A stretch of DNA of 64,000 nucleotides, taken from Baylisascaris procyonis (Eukaryota; Nematoda; Chromadorea; Rhabditida; Ascarididae). The DNA lies in NCBI GenBank assembly GCA_037389465.1, contig JAZARR010000048.1:1315001-1379000 (forward strand), in the 5' to 3' direction. Below the pieces are notes generated by a model. It saw nothing but the letters and a program-made list of their open reading frames with translations, had not been told where the DNA came from and searched no databases. Below are positions 42,454 to 54,559 of the stretch, one piece after another. Made by a program: the position numbers and the translations under genes. The first letter of the stretch is position 1. Each line of letters starts with the position of its first letter.

Positions 42454-45400
42454 ATGGGTGGTGCGGTGGTGTTGTTGCGTGTTATTGCGATGATTCTGCT
42501 GGTAGAGGTCTGTACTCAGCAAGAGGATTACTATCAAATCCTTGGTGTTCCTAAAACTGCCACAACCGCTGATATAAAGAAGGCATTCCGGAAGCTTGCA
42601 CTTAAATATCACCCCGATCGGAGCAAAAAGTCGGATGCTGAGGAAAAGTTCCGAAAAATTGCGCAAGGTAAGTGTTTCCCTTCCTCTGGTTGTTTTTATC
42701 AGAAATCTGCGCTACCTGTCATGATGCTAGAAGGTGAGCATTTGGCCATTATTGCTGTTATCTTGAAGTACTATGTGTTCTTGCGAAGCGCATTATGCCC
42801 ATGTTATGTCTGTGTGTTTATGTACTTGTGCCTTTGTGCGGTAGTTTAGACTGTGGAATTACTGAAGCTTGAGTTGGAATATTTGGTCACATAATTGACG
42901 TCCTACTAGAGTTGAGCACCCAGTCTGTGATCCAAGTTGCTTCACTAGTTGAAACAATTAGGGACACTTTGAAATGCCACAAAGGTCGCATGAATTTTGT
43001 GATTTTTAGGTTTCTATTTTTCACCGGTCCGATTGCAGAAACTCGTTTCGTAGATTTGTGTGGGTCAGTTAAAATATGACTGCATGATCTCACATATCTC
43101 TTTGTATGCTGGTGGTGTGTGAAATTGGTTGATCAGGTGAATGGAATAATAAAGTGCATGTCATGATACCAACTCCTCTGATGCCCTCCCCCATTTTTAT
43201 TTTAATTTTCAAACCTTGCTGAAATGCATTAACCCCTTATTTAGAATCGATGAGCAATTCTTTAAACCAGAGATTATCCAAGCATCATATTTTAGCCTAC
43301 TACTTCCCACCCCCCTCCCTTTCCCCTTCCCCTGCCCAAACTTCTCGTCGCCTTGTTTCCAACATGGGCAGGAAATGACTTTTCTATTTAAGTTGTGGTT
43401 TCTTTTAACGTTTGATGCCAATTAAACTTACCATCTACTATTTTTAGTTGCAGGTGACATATGAGTGTCGTTAGTGATACTACTTGCAGCATACGAAGTA
43501 CTGGGTGATGAGAAGAAACGACGAAGCTATGACATGGGTGGGCCATCTTTCCAGCAGCAGGCCAGTGACTTCGATTTCGACAAATTCTACAGGGACTTCG
43601 AAGAAAGTTAGTTTTCATTTTTTTCTCCTTTCAGCATTACAAAGAAGTGTTGAGGGTACAAGTCTGGCCAAATGCTTTGGCTACTTATCGTTCGAGAATC
43701 TAAAAAACTGCTCTGATTAAGCCTTGATACAAATGGCTCGTAGAAGCCGCTTTTACGAGAAATGCATGAGTGACCAACTTTTTTCAGAAATTTCGCAGGG
43801 GAAGCCGGAAAACATGCGCGCCTTATTTATTATTACGTCTATATAGTTGAATGAAAAGGTATTCTTTTGCTTCTGCGGCATTTACACTAACGGTTGATCC
43901 ATTTCTGCAAGTTTCGCGAAACCGATGTATCGCATCATCTCCAGATTTTTGTTTTGGTACTTGCCTCCAATACTGCGACGCGGGAGAGCGCATCAAAGAA
44001 AATGGCGCAATATGCGCTTTGTGCAGATTTTACCAAGGATCTATTGTGGTGGCACCAATTTGCGAGTTTCATGTGTAAGTCTATCCGATGACTGCAGCAA
44101 ACGGGTCCAAGAAGCTTGGGAACAACATTCGATAATTACAAATTGCATTTTACGATAATTTTCGAAATCAAATTTCGTCACGTGGTTCATGAGTTATAAG
44201 CACCTGAAAATTATACAAACAAGAAGTTGGGTATAGGAGGGCACAAGTGGGAATGTTGTCAAGGAGACGCGCAGTATATACTTTCGCTAATTAAAGCCCG
44301 GTTGCATCAAGAATTTAAAAAAAACAATGAAGGGATGCCTTACTCAAATTCCGTTCTTGAGTGTATTCAGCTGATGACGGGAAAAAATTTTGCAGGTGAA
44401 TATAGCATACGTTCAGGTAGGATTTATGCGAACTTACTTGCTGGAACGCAGAGTCAGCTCTTGAAACGGTTTATTTTAAGATAGGGGGATATTATGGGAG
44501 AAAAAAAAATATATTTGAGCGTTTCAATATTGATCGATTCAACATAAACGAAATAACTTTGGAATTGTGATTGTGATACATAGAGGGTTTCACATTCCGA
44601 AAATTGGCATTATTTCCTCAACGTAGATAAGGGCAGAAAGGATGAAAGCCTGTTACCCTTTCTCTTCGAGTTTTCGAACATATTAGAGGGCACTCTTCAA
44701 CCCTTTCCCCTTCGTAATGCTTCTCTGTGTGCTAGTCTCCGTTTATATATTGATAACTCACAGGCAACATGACCGCTTGAAACGAAATCAAAGGGAGAAG
44801 GTATCTCGTCAGTGCACTTTATATCCGCTAAGTTTCACACCCTTGAGTTCACTGATTTGAAAGCTAGAAGAGCTGAATAAATTCGCACACACATATATAA
44901 CACCGCCATCCTGCATGGATTTTGCACTGATTTGTTCAGTTGATCGCTTGCAAGGGTTTCGAACCCCGTTTTATCTCCTCCACCCTTGATTTACCTCTGG
45001 GGGATCCGCATGCCCTTTCTCTTTTGAGGCTCGACCAAATACTTTGTAGCCTGGCAACAAGTCAGGAGGTTAAGACTTTTATCAGCATTTGAAGAATCAA
45101 CAGTGATAACGGCGGAGGGGAGAGGATTCGCCGCTTCGAAAGACCATTGGCATGAGTAGTGCCATCTCAGAATCAACCAGCACCAATCGTTCCTCACATC
45201 CGAGCCAGTTCATGCCTCATCTAAGGTTCGAACCGACCCTCGCTAAGACGTAGACAGCTAGAAGCACACTGATTGCCTGCAAACGTGCTCTCCTTTTATA
45301 CGCATCGACCCCTGCCTTATGGCATTTGTAGAGAGTTTGCCGTGTTTTATGGTCATTGCTTTTCTTGCTGTTCACAAGATCTACAATTTGGTGATCACCC

Positions 45401-46823
45401 GTTACACGCTTTTATGCAAAAGCTTGTCATTAGCCATTGTGTCGTTTCATTCTAAGTGGTTATCGGCGCTGTCGATCTTCACGGCAAAATCATAAGAAGC
45501 ACCTATCTTTTGAGCCTTTTTGGCTTCTATCACATATGTTACCGAGCCAAGCACTCGCCCGATGATTACTCCACATACGTAAAATTTGCATAATTCCATG
45601 GCATCTTCTGTAAAAAATTTTGAACGAGTGCACAGAGATATAAAGAGTTGTTCCCTCATTGGAATATTTCTTTGTTTTGATTGTGATGTTTCCACGATCA
45701 TAGTGATACTTAGAACGGTCATAATTGATTAGCTTAAATTTAGAACATTCATATAAGACATGTAAATTATTAAAAGCCCTCGCATTTGGCCGTTACTTTC
45801 GATGTATAGATAGGTGTTGTTGTGTTCTGATGAGTCCAATATGGAATCGTTATCTGAAAAGATAGAAGCTTCAGTGGACGCACTCGTCTATTACTGCGAA
45901 AATGGGCTCAATTTTTTATTGGTTTAGGTATGAAGATGCATAGGAGTGCCCATATGAGCGCTCATCAGAAGGCAACCGGCGGTCTATTCGATGATCTTTG
46001 GGAAGGATTCGATTTCGGGTTCGGCGGTACCGATATATTCGGTAGTTTCGGCGATTTCGGTGCTTCGATTGAAGATCACATCCATACAGAACCGGCGTCT
46101 ATGTACCAAAAGAGCTACAACCAAGGCGGTTGGTGTCTTGCAGAACTGTGTATTGTTGAGCATAAAAACTATAGAGAGGAAGGAGAAATCCGTAAGGCCA
46201 ATCAAAATCCAAAAAGGCTATGGATCAACAAGAGCCAGCATCCATCCATCTCAGACCGTCTCATAACTTCGTGAAACACATAATACAAGTAGAAGACGCA
46301 TATGAATAGTGGAAAAATTCTGAGTTCCCACTTAGTATTTGACAAACTTTGTAGTGCGGAACGAGAACGAGAAAATTAATGAAGCATCTTTTGGAGGTGT
46401 TCATTATGTTCTTGAGCTCCTTTACGTAGGCTTAACCACTTAAGCTAATCGCTAATCAAAAGCTAGAGAGAAATTTCCTTACACTGATGGCCAAACTAAG
46501 TTCCGTAACTAAACCATGGCTTCGACAGAGTAAAGAGAGATTCTCCATTTCATCTTGCACTCGTAGTCGCAATACTGTTTTTGGAACAACATATCAACTA
46601 AGATGTTCATTGCCTTCATGGCTTATGCCTACATGTGCCATTCGTGGTTTAATTGAGGGAGAATCGGATACACTCTGAACATCTAATTATACAAAGAAGT
46701 CATGGAATTTATTTATAGTAAACGGTATTATCAGAGTGAGTAATTGCAGGTCAAAGGTGTCGTACGGTAACGAAAACCATCGGAAATACAATGACGACGC
46801 ATACGGTGTGCACAAGTGGATGA
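42454..46823 (+). CDS. ER-luminal J-domain co-chaperone, DNAJB9/ERdj4 type
   Basis: Co-chaperone that recruits and stimulates the ER Hsp70 BiP. Exons: 42454-42667, 43490-43606, 45928-46128, 46750-46823; all junctions are phase 1, giving 201 residues ending in TGA (human DNAJB9: 223). Residues 1-22 form a signal peptide ([20 protein letters not shown]). The J domain begins at about residue 25 ([20 protein letters not shown]) and has the HPD motif at 53-55 plus [16 protein letters not shown] Gly/Phe region follows ([18 protein letters not shown]). The last exon encodes [19 protein letters not shown], the C-terminal signature that identifies DNAJB9 rather than other J proteins. No KDEL, as in DNAJB9. 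The promoter carries a UPR element, so induction by ER stress is likely. Confidence 0.93.
44227..44484 (+). CDS. open frame inside a J-protein intron, unknown
   Basis: Lies in intron 2 of the J-protein gene. An open frame reads [18 protein letters not shown], then [17 protein letters not shown], with a donor-like gtgaat after it. The J-protein exons join without it. It might be a transposon scrap or an alternative exon; no start codon and no family recognised. Confidence 0.2.
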   Translation: MGIGGHKWECCQGDAQYILSLIKARLHQEFKKNNEGMPYSNSVLECIQLMTGKNFAGEYSIRSGRIYANLLAGTQSQLLKRFILR

Positions 46824-49618
46824 ATGCTTTCTTCTAGCAGTTTGTAAATAGTGTTGATGATGTTATCGCGATCGAAAGCTTCGTCCCAATCAGCTTTTTT
46901 TCGCAACGCGTTTCAACCAAACGTGATAGTGATTTCAATTCGGGTGTGTATTCTTTTCTTTTTTCGTTGAAAAGTGTCTTTATTGATGGATGGTGGGTTT
47001 GGTGGAACCGCACAGTGGTATGATTCATGCAAAGCTTTTGTACTTGATGTGCAGGTGAGCTACGCTGAAAAGGATGCCAGCAGCCGTTTCATTCTAAGTA
47101 GATTGAACTTGCTTCTCATCGCTGGGCAGTATAATATCCGAACAAATCCTAACCAGACCACCCCGAACCCAACTTTCCAAGCCTACCTCTTCTTTAGCTA
47201 TTTCTGCTTTGAAGTTCATTTCTCCGTGGAGGTCTGCGAACTTTACTTCATCTCTGCTTGCCATGTAGGAATGACTTCCTTTCTTTTTTCAGTGCAAAAT
47301 TTCCACCGGGCGTCAATGGGCATATTGTTTTGGTTTTTACTGCAGTCATAATTGAATCGTTGCCCTTTCTCACTGTTGATCTGCTTGTTTTCCACTGTAA
47401 ACCTGCGACTGTTGTTGAGAGCTGGAAGGAGAGGTGTGAAATATTTTTCAGTGCTGACATTTTCGGGATCAGGTAGCTGCTAAAGCATTACAGCAAAAAG
47501 GGGTCTTACTGTGAACAGTAGAGAAAGGGATGAAATAGCGATTCTGTGGGTGAAGCCTCAACAAGAGACAGGTTAATTTAGTTGTTGTGTTATGGGATCG
47601 TGTCTTCGGGAGCACGGATTTACTTCTCATAAATCCTCAACTCTTTTTCTAATAAATCACTGAGGCCAGGCAATCTTTTAAATTTCTCTCGAGTGGAGAA
47701 TGAATTAATGCCTCTAGGGATTCTTCTGAGTAGTTCCGAACTATATAACCATGCCCCTGTCAAGCACGAACTTTAAGTACTTCTATCGTATTACTCTCTC
47801 GAAAACACGCAGCGATATCGTAACAATGACGGCAGTATTGCCTCACATTCTTCAGTTCGAATGTTTATTATGAACTTTATGCTTGCTTTAATACTTATTG
47901 ATTCATACCACCTTGCTCTTCAACTTCGTTTTTGGTTGCTAAAAAAAAGGCGAATGACTTTTTCTCACTTCGTTAATTTATAAGTGCTCGTTTTTCTGTT
48001 CCAGGTGTTTATCGATCATCTATGAGCTCGGATTGCCACATAGGAGTTCATTGTTTTGTCGGATGTGTTGAAGCTTTGAGGTAGTTTTTTTGCAAGAAAT
48101 TCTATTTTAGTTTCTTCTTTCTGTGCAAAAAATTCTCAATTTCACAGCCTGACTTTCATTCGCGTCAATTTCTTTCACAGAAAAATTCTAAAACAAAAAA
48201 GAATAAGATAATGGACATTGACCGAAAGGATAGTCTCATATCAGTGCCTGTAGATTGATTTGAAAAGCAATCTCCAGAATATTATCGAAGCTGCGTGCGG
48301 CCATTATTCACAAGTATGGATTAAATCTCCCAATGGCGAGGAACGAAGCCGAGTTTGATCAATAACCTTAAAGAGATGGATTAAGATTGGCCTTGTTGGG
48401 CGGTCAGCCCTAGGCCTAATTGGGCCCGGTTCTGGCCATGACAAGAATCGGCTGTTTCCGTGATTTTAATCAGGACCAGGTTTAGCCCTTGTCTCTTGTT
48501 TCCTCTTCGCCATTATAGTCCTAGAGCTGTCTACTTATAAGATGGAAAGTGAAGCGAAGGAAAAGTCTACACTCCTTCTAAATGGGATTCGCCAACAAAC
48601 AGGTATGTCGTCACACGTGTACTACGCCATGGTGCTGTATTTAGAAACCCTAGATTAATACACAATATTTTCCCAATCATAAATTTAAGCACTCGGCTGT
48701 AGCCGTATATTCTTCTCTTCGCACCCGTTCATCCTTAATACTACTAGAAACCGCTAGGCATTCAGTTAAGAAATTAATCAAAATAAAGGTGGAACCCTTT
48801 TGAAGCCTGTGCCGCATGCATGGGGAAAGCAGTCACCTGTTTCAACTTTGGTTTTGGCAGCTGTCTTATCGGTACTTAACATGAGCTTCTGGAATAATTG
48901 GGCGGTGGAACACATTGTAAAGGCTCACTTTCAATCCGCGAACTCCGATTCCGGATGAGGAGACGAACACTCGCAGAAACTGCATTTCTAATCGAATGAG
49001 GTGTGAACCTTCAAAGTGGGTTTGGCACTATCACACTTACGCCGTGAAAACCAACTTTACAATGATTTCCATTGCTAGCAATTTCCACCGCGGTCGCAGA
49101 TGGGATTTCTCGTCGAGTTCTCACCGTGGCTCCGATTAACTGCTGAGGACCTGCACCTGTTTTTCAAATCGAATGTTAAGATATCGTAATTTCCGACTAT
49201 CATCGATCTCTAACCATGGTTTCGTATTCTAGGTAATGAAATTTGGTCGAAAATATTCAAGATTTGTCACTTGTTTGTTCTTTGCTTATTTCAAGTCCAT
49301 AAGACCTAAACTTTATTAGAAAGCACTCTTCGAGACTGATGTTATGAGTGTGACCCGGATTCTTTAACTTGAAGAACGATTCGGAATGTAAGGAAGAGTG
49401 AAACACCTTTGATTCAAGCTTGACATAAAAGAATCACGGATGTGGCTGCATCATTGGATCCTATTTCCGGATAACTTAGATGCCGATCTCCTTTGATCAG
49501 TTGTTTCCGAGTATCTTGGAATTGAGTGATTCTCTCGAAAATTTCGCCTCATTTTGTCTCACTCCTCTAGCACAGCAGCGCTACCTCATCCGGAGCGACA
49601 TGGTCACTTCACTTGCTG
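46824..49618. other. intergenic, no gene recognised
   Basis: About 2.8 kb after the J-protein gene. Open frames at 46974-47476 lack splice support and overlap in two frames. A small palindromic GC block (cctaggcctaattgggccc-like) occurs near 48410-48430. Confidence 0.4.
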
Positions 49619-49831
49619 CTAACATGTACAACGCATCGAGTAGGCGATAAGAGATGTAAAATTTGCTACATGTGATGTTTGATCGCAGAATTCTGCTTGC
49701 ACATGTATACGGTAAGCATATACGGTATTGTCATCGCTGTACATCACTTTGCACTCAGAAGTATTCACTGACCAATAGATTTCACAGCTGGGACTGTGAG
49801 TGAAGGAGGACGTAGCCAACCATATTTGTCA
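49619..49831 (-). CDS. candidate Cys-rich exon, unknown protein
   Basis: Minus frame ending in TAG at 49619. It reads ATSSFTHSPSCEIYWSVNTS, then ECKVMYSDDNTVYAYRI, and ends YSMRCTC. The Cys spacing and aromatic pattern look like an extracellular beta-domain (ZP-like is one thought), but there is no clear acceptor and no firm match. Confidence 0.25.
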
Positions 49832-50157
49832 AGTAGAGTAATCTTATTCAACAGTGTTGTATTTGCTTGTTCGAGTCAACAGGGCCTATACACAACACTC
49901 TTTCCTAACTTATATTAGTGAAGCGCATTGGGCGATGTCGCCTTCGCGCCCGGACATGCGGCACTTTTAGCTTATGAAACGATGAAGCCAAACTTGCATT
50001 TTTACTTTACTTCAAAGTCCAAAGTGAGAAAAATATGCAAGAAGTATGTGACAAAGAATCGCAAGAAGGATAGTCGAACAGGTAACAGAAAAGAACAGCA
50101 AAAGGCGAAAAGGCAAAACATCCGCAAAGCAGCAGTCTGGACGAACAAATATACAGT

Positions 50158-50271
50158 TGTAAAGGAGATCAGCAAAGGCCAGATCAACTGCTTTCGTGCA
50201 GAGCAGGGGAAAGGACGATCACAGGACAGATCAAACTGCCCACGAGTGCCTTGACGATCGCAAGGTAGAAC
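50158..50271 (+). mobile_element. inverted partial LTR copy
   Basis: The first ~114 bases of the LTR found at 51407-51859 occur here in the opposite orientation, starting tgtaaaggagatcagcaaag and sharing the block cgatcacaggacagatcaaa. Divergence of roughly one in ten bases and loss of the rest of the LTR show it is an old, broken piece. Confidence 0.8.
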
Positions 50272-51181
50272 AAACTGTCTCTTCCATAGGCCTCTTTCCA
50301 ACGCCTTGGTCCCATTGCTCGTTGAACACTCGATCTAGCAGGTGATGATCGAAGTCTCTTATGGGAACTTTCCTGGGCATGCAAGTACGGCAAGAATAGT
50401 CACCTCGTGTGTGTCGACCCTCTTATTGATCGGCTTTGCTCGTTGCATAGCTGTCATGGTCCTTCATGCCATCCGCCGTTCAGAACTGTAATGCAGAATA
50501 TTGTTTGACCTGTTCTAGCTGTCCTTCCAGCTGATGTACTTTTTTCTGCAGGCCATCGCTTTACATCGACATTATTGTTTACTGCAATTCTGCCTTCTTC
50601 TATAGAAGATAGTTATTGTTTTTGCACAGAATTGAACATTCCTGCTCAAGGTGGAGGATGGGTGTGCATTCCATAAGATGTATTAATCTTTTTGCATCTT
50701 GTGTTGCTGTAAGTCGTGATAGTCTATCTGCGACAACCTATCCTCAATTTCCCCAAGGCTTGAAGCATTTAATTTGCTGCAAAGCTTACTGCACAACCTC
50801 ATGACTCTTTTCACCTCCTGAGTGGTAGGCTTAAATATCCAACTGATATCTGCATTCCTTGCATCTGAAAAAAGGAACTTTGCTCTTCCTCAAGCTGTTT
50901 ATGTGCCGCAGACATGATTGCCCGGGCAGCTACTACTGCTGTCTTTGCATTGCTCATCCAACTTTCAATCGATCATAGCGACAAGCAAATTCTTAATTGG
51001 CGGCTTTCCTGCTCGCCTTGAGCTGTGATAAAACAGCGGTGCATGATTCGGTGCTAATTTCAGCCAACTCCTTTTCAACTGCACAAACTGCTGCATAGTC
51101 TAAGTTAGTTACTCGCTCTTCAGTCTCATGTGGTCGGCCATCGGCTTCCATATGCACGGACTCATCCAATCTAGATGCCAT
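50272..51181 (-). mobile_element. gag remnant of an LTR retrotransposon (BEL/Pao-like)
   Basis: Downstream of the LTR and primer-binding site on the minus strand, an ATG at 51181 opens MASRLDESVHMEADGRPHE and then AAVCAVEKELAEISTESC, which stops at 50993. A further frame continues WMSNAKTAVVAARAIMSAAH and KQLEEEQSSFF, with stops after that. Helical, charged gag-like sequence about 200 bases after the primer site fits the start of an LTR-element polyprotein. No protease, reverse transcriptase or integrase was seen, so the element is a truncated shell. The BEL/Pao label is inference. Confidence 0.55.
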
Positions 51182-51389
51182 TTCACGGTCAATAACGAAA
51201 GAGCAGTCAGTGTGCGCAACTCACTCTAGTGTCAACCACACTATAGTTATCGGGCACGCAGAACGCATTGAGCTCGCCGCATTCACTTAAGTGGTGTTCG
51301 AACACACAGTTATTAGCCAGTACGCAACTCGCTCTTCAGTGTTCTAAGCACGCAGCTCAGAATATACAGCAACTGGTTACCCTGTCTTA

Positions 51390-51406
51390 AATCGGCTGAG
51401 GCACCA
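51390..51406 (-). other. tRNA primer-binding site of the LTR element
   Basis: Immediately after the LTR end, the minus strand reads TGGTGCCTCAGCCGATT. A site starting TGG directly beside the LTR terminus is what a reverse-transcription primer tRNA (3' CCA) needs. Confidence 0.65.
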
Positions 51407-51859
51407 TGTAAGGGTCGTTTGATTTCCTCTTGATGCTTTTATCAGATACTGTGTGAAGCCGGGACAGTGGAGGGGGTAAGGTTTTATTCAACGCTAAAAA
51501 CAAATCTGACACAAAACCGCACACAAATAGGGAGGATCGGGGAGGACGAAGGCTTGCCCGACAGGGCCTCGCTACTATCCACAGATCCCCTTGCGCGATT
51601 CTGACACCGACGTCCACAGCACGCCGCCCCCGCGCCGCGCCCGCTGCTGCTCGAACCCGTGAGAATACCGAGACTGACACTGGCTCTGCAAGGAAATACA
51701 CTGCCCTTTTATATGCCCCGAGTTTTGCCTCATTTGTAGACGTTTATTTTACTTTGCGATCGTCAGGGCATTCGTAAACAGTTTGATCTGTCCTGTGATC
51801 GTCCTTCCCCTTGCTCCGCACGAAAGCAGTTGATCTGGCCTCTGCTTATCTCCCTTACA
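51407..51859 (-). mobile_element. LTR of a BEL/Pao-like retrotransposon
   Basis: A 453-base LTR on the minus strand starts TGTAAGGG and ends CCCTTACA, a perfect 8-base terminal inverted repeat with TG...CA ends. Inside are a TATA box (catataaaag, near 51710) and an AATAAA-type signal (gaataaaacc, near 51485), in U3-R-U5 order. The centre is GC-rich. Open frames across it are by-products. Confidence 0.85.
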
Positions 51860-53017
51860 CAATGCGTACGAACGATCATAATAAATCAGAATAGTTATCA
51901 GCCTCAAAGATGCATACATATGAACAATCTTGCTTATTTTAGCACCAGATGTGAACACCTCTGCTGCTGCACAAATTTTACAAAACGATAGAATAATGTT
52001 TGCGTATCCTTCTTCCATACGGTAAATATGTCACTCGAATGTCGAATATGTTGCAACACAAAAGCAGTTGAGTTGGCTAGCTATCTTCCAACATAAAACG
52101 GAATAAAAACAATACGAAATGCTCCTAGTTAGGATTGAATGCCCATTGGGGTTCCATTGACGTGGTGTTCCACTTACATCGAGTTTTTGAGCCGTTATGA
52201 TATATATAATTAATGGCGTAGCTTATATCAATGCAAAACTCGCGTCGTTGTTTTGAGGAATTCATAATAACAATACAACGATATGTCGGTGCTACGTGTG
52301 GCGAAACAAAAATCTAGCGTATTTATTCAAATTCATCCTAGTTCCCTTATGACACGTCAGGCGCAATATTATATCCAACTTTTTGTAACTTATCAGACTC
52401 ATAATATCTATAACTATCACGAAAAAATCAGACAAATATTGTATAAAACGGTTATCATAAATGAAAGAAAGAAGAGAAGCAATTATTGAAATATATCTTA
52501 GCAGCGTGAAAGCTATAAGAAAATAATCTGAGAAAAACTTCTCTACTTTTTCAATATTGCTATTTATATATACCGACTTGTTTTTGTTTTTGTTAACTGT
52601 GCGATTGAAGAAATGTAATATTTTAACAATGCTTGTAGCCAACACCTCAAGTGCTCTTCAAATAATATGATGCAAAGTTAAAACGCTTACTACGATAGTA
52701 CATTTATTTGCAATGCACAGCACAAGAAAGCCTAAATAATGCAGTTATTGTCTTCTTTATATAACACTGTACAACTTTCTCAATAAAACGGTAATAGCGC
52801 TATAGTGAACAGACCCGGAAATGCAACAATTTGTTTCGTCGATTCGAGAAAACAGGGATCAACTAGCTCAGATTTATACATTTCTTACACATTTACAATG
52901 GTGCACATTTAAAAATCAAGGAAAAAAGCAAAAAAAAAGCGCAAAAGGAAGAAAGAACAGCGCTTACTTCTCATCCTGAAATATCACACAAATAAGGACG
53001 AAAAGTAATATCCCACT
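51860..53017. other. no gene seen
   Basis: AT-rich, open in both strands around 52290-52640 for compositional reasons. No splice-supported exon. Confidence 0.4.
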
Positions 53018-53213
53018 TCATGGGGAGATTAATTCGCATCTATCAAGGTATAAGTAATGAGCGCCATCGCTCCCCTCATTAAATATATGAAACGAAGCGT
53101 CAACTCCACGGGTAGGCTTAGTAATTTTCATAGGTAAAACTGGATGAATTTTCGGGTAAGTCGCAAAGCAGTAGATATCATCTTTGATGAGAACGACGGC
53201 AGAATGCAAAGTA
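53018..53213 (-). CDS. candidate terminal exon, unknown protein
   Basis: Minus frame ending in TGA at 53018. It contains HSAVVLIKDDIYCFATYPK, IHPVLPMKITKPTRGVD and SDGAHYLYLDRCELISP. It looks coding and lies about 1.35 kb downstream of the cereblon-like gene on the same strand, after that gene's stop, so it should belong to a different gene. The alternation of I.DDIY and VDASF loosely recalls hemopexin-type blades, but this is weak. Confidence 0.35.
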
Positions 53214-54559
53214 ACAGAACATGAATACTACTGCTGGAACTTAAGTATTACTGCTTTCTGTTTTCTAAAAATAGCAACAGAAAGAGAAACACTTGCCGAA
53301 ATAAAACGATTCAAGAGTTCAATCAATCCTAACTTTCCCTTCTTTTCGAAAAATCCTTATTAAACAGTGAGGAGGCTTTCCGCATCTAACTGTAACGATG
53401 GGAAGAACTGCATTAGCGTCGGCATGTTCCCAGCGGGGTGCCCTTGATTATGAAACATGGGTCGCCCCTAAGGGTTCTTGGAAGATCCTTGAAAATTTTC
53501 GGATAGCCCTAATACTAAATGCGCCTCGAGAAAAAATGGAAAGCTCAGGGTCTTTTTCTATCTTAAAGCCCGAAAACCTCAAACATGAAACTGAAGTTGA
53601 ACACCTCCGAGTGAAGTAATGTAAAGCTGCAGTATTTTATTGGCAAAGACAACTATTACTGCAGCCAAAATGCTCCTATAAGGTAAGAGAAAGCAAGAAC
53701 GAATTGCCATTTACTGCATGGGACAATGTTAAGTATTTTCAGGTCAGAATCACATGGCGGATTACTGCCTTCATTAGTCACCCTGTTCCATGCAACCGGC
53801 TGTCAAGAACGTTTGTCGAAAAATTCGCTTGGCAATATATTTCAATCCTAATGCTGTTGGGACGGTTAACTAGGACAGCTTCGGATTCTACATACTGAAT
53901 GCTTTTCGGTTACAATTTGGAGCAATTCAAGCTTTCGTTTCCGAAGTGTCTGAAACTGCCGGATATTATTTACAAGTTTAATGTTTACTGTGCTAATAGT
54001 GTAACGACCCTATTCCCTTTTCCTTACTCCTTTACTGCAGCCGCATGCTGCTGTTTTGCAGCCCTTCCCGTTGGTTTCTTATAACGACTTAATGGCTAAG
54101 TCGGAAATACAACGACAGCTGCAAATGGGCCTTTTGAAGGAGAGCGAAAAGTGTGTGTAACATCGTTGAGAAATATGATTTTCGTCCTGGAATTCCCATG
54201 ACTGCCCCATATTCCGGTGCGATTCGAGGACTTTCAGAGAGACTGGAAACTCTGAGGTCCTAAGGGTTTTTAGAAAAGCCCTAAGCTCGAGGTGTCCTGA
54301 TACACAGGTCAAATCCGGGCTCGAAGCGCTGTCAGACGAAATTTCTACCCCGTTTAGTCCTGTACAAATAACGCATTGGGAAATGAAAACGCAAATGATC
54401 CAGGCGAACAGATTAACGGAACCCGATTCGATCATGGCAATATGGTGGATACTACGGAAGGAACACTTCAGCTTAATTTAGCCTGTGATAACGCCAACCA
54501 ACAGTTTGCCAGCACAGATCGCCTGCGCATTCATGACTATGTGCACAAAGAGCAATAAA
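53214..54559. other. no gene recognised
   Basis: Between the unassigned exon and the end of the cereblon-like gene. Several open frames on both strands near 53400-53620 and 54080-54440 lack splice or family support. Confidence 0.35.

Noticed and set aside
44930..45240. Sequences like ggtttcgaacccc and ggttcgaacc, resembling tRNA B boxes
   Set aside because: No matching A box or cloverleaf could be folded around them; at most a tRNA-derived SINE scrap in a J-protein intron.
51387..51701. A 104-codon minus frame
   Set aside because: It runs through the GC-rich LTR, across its TATA/poly(A) region, and has no gag-like content.
52292..52645. 117-codon minus frame
   Set aside because: Low-complexity Ile/Phe/Tyr/Lys composition typical of AT-rich non-coding DNA and no splice or start signals.
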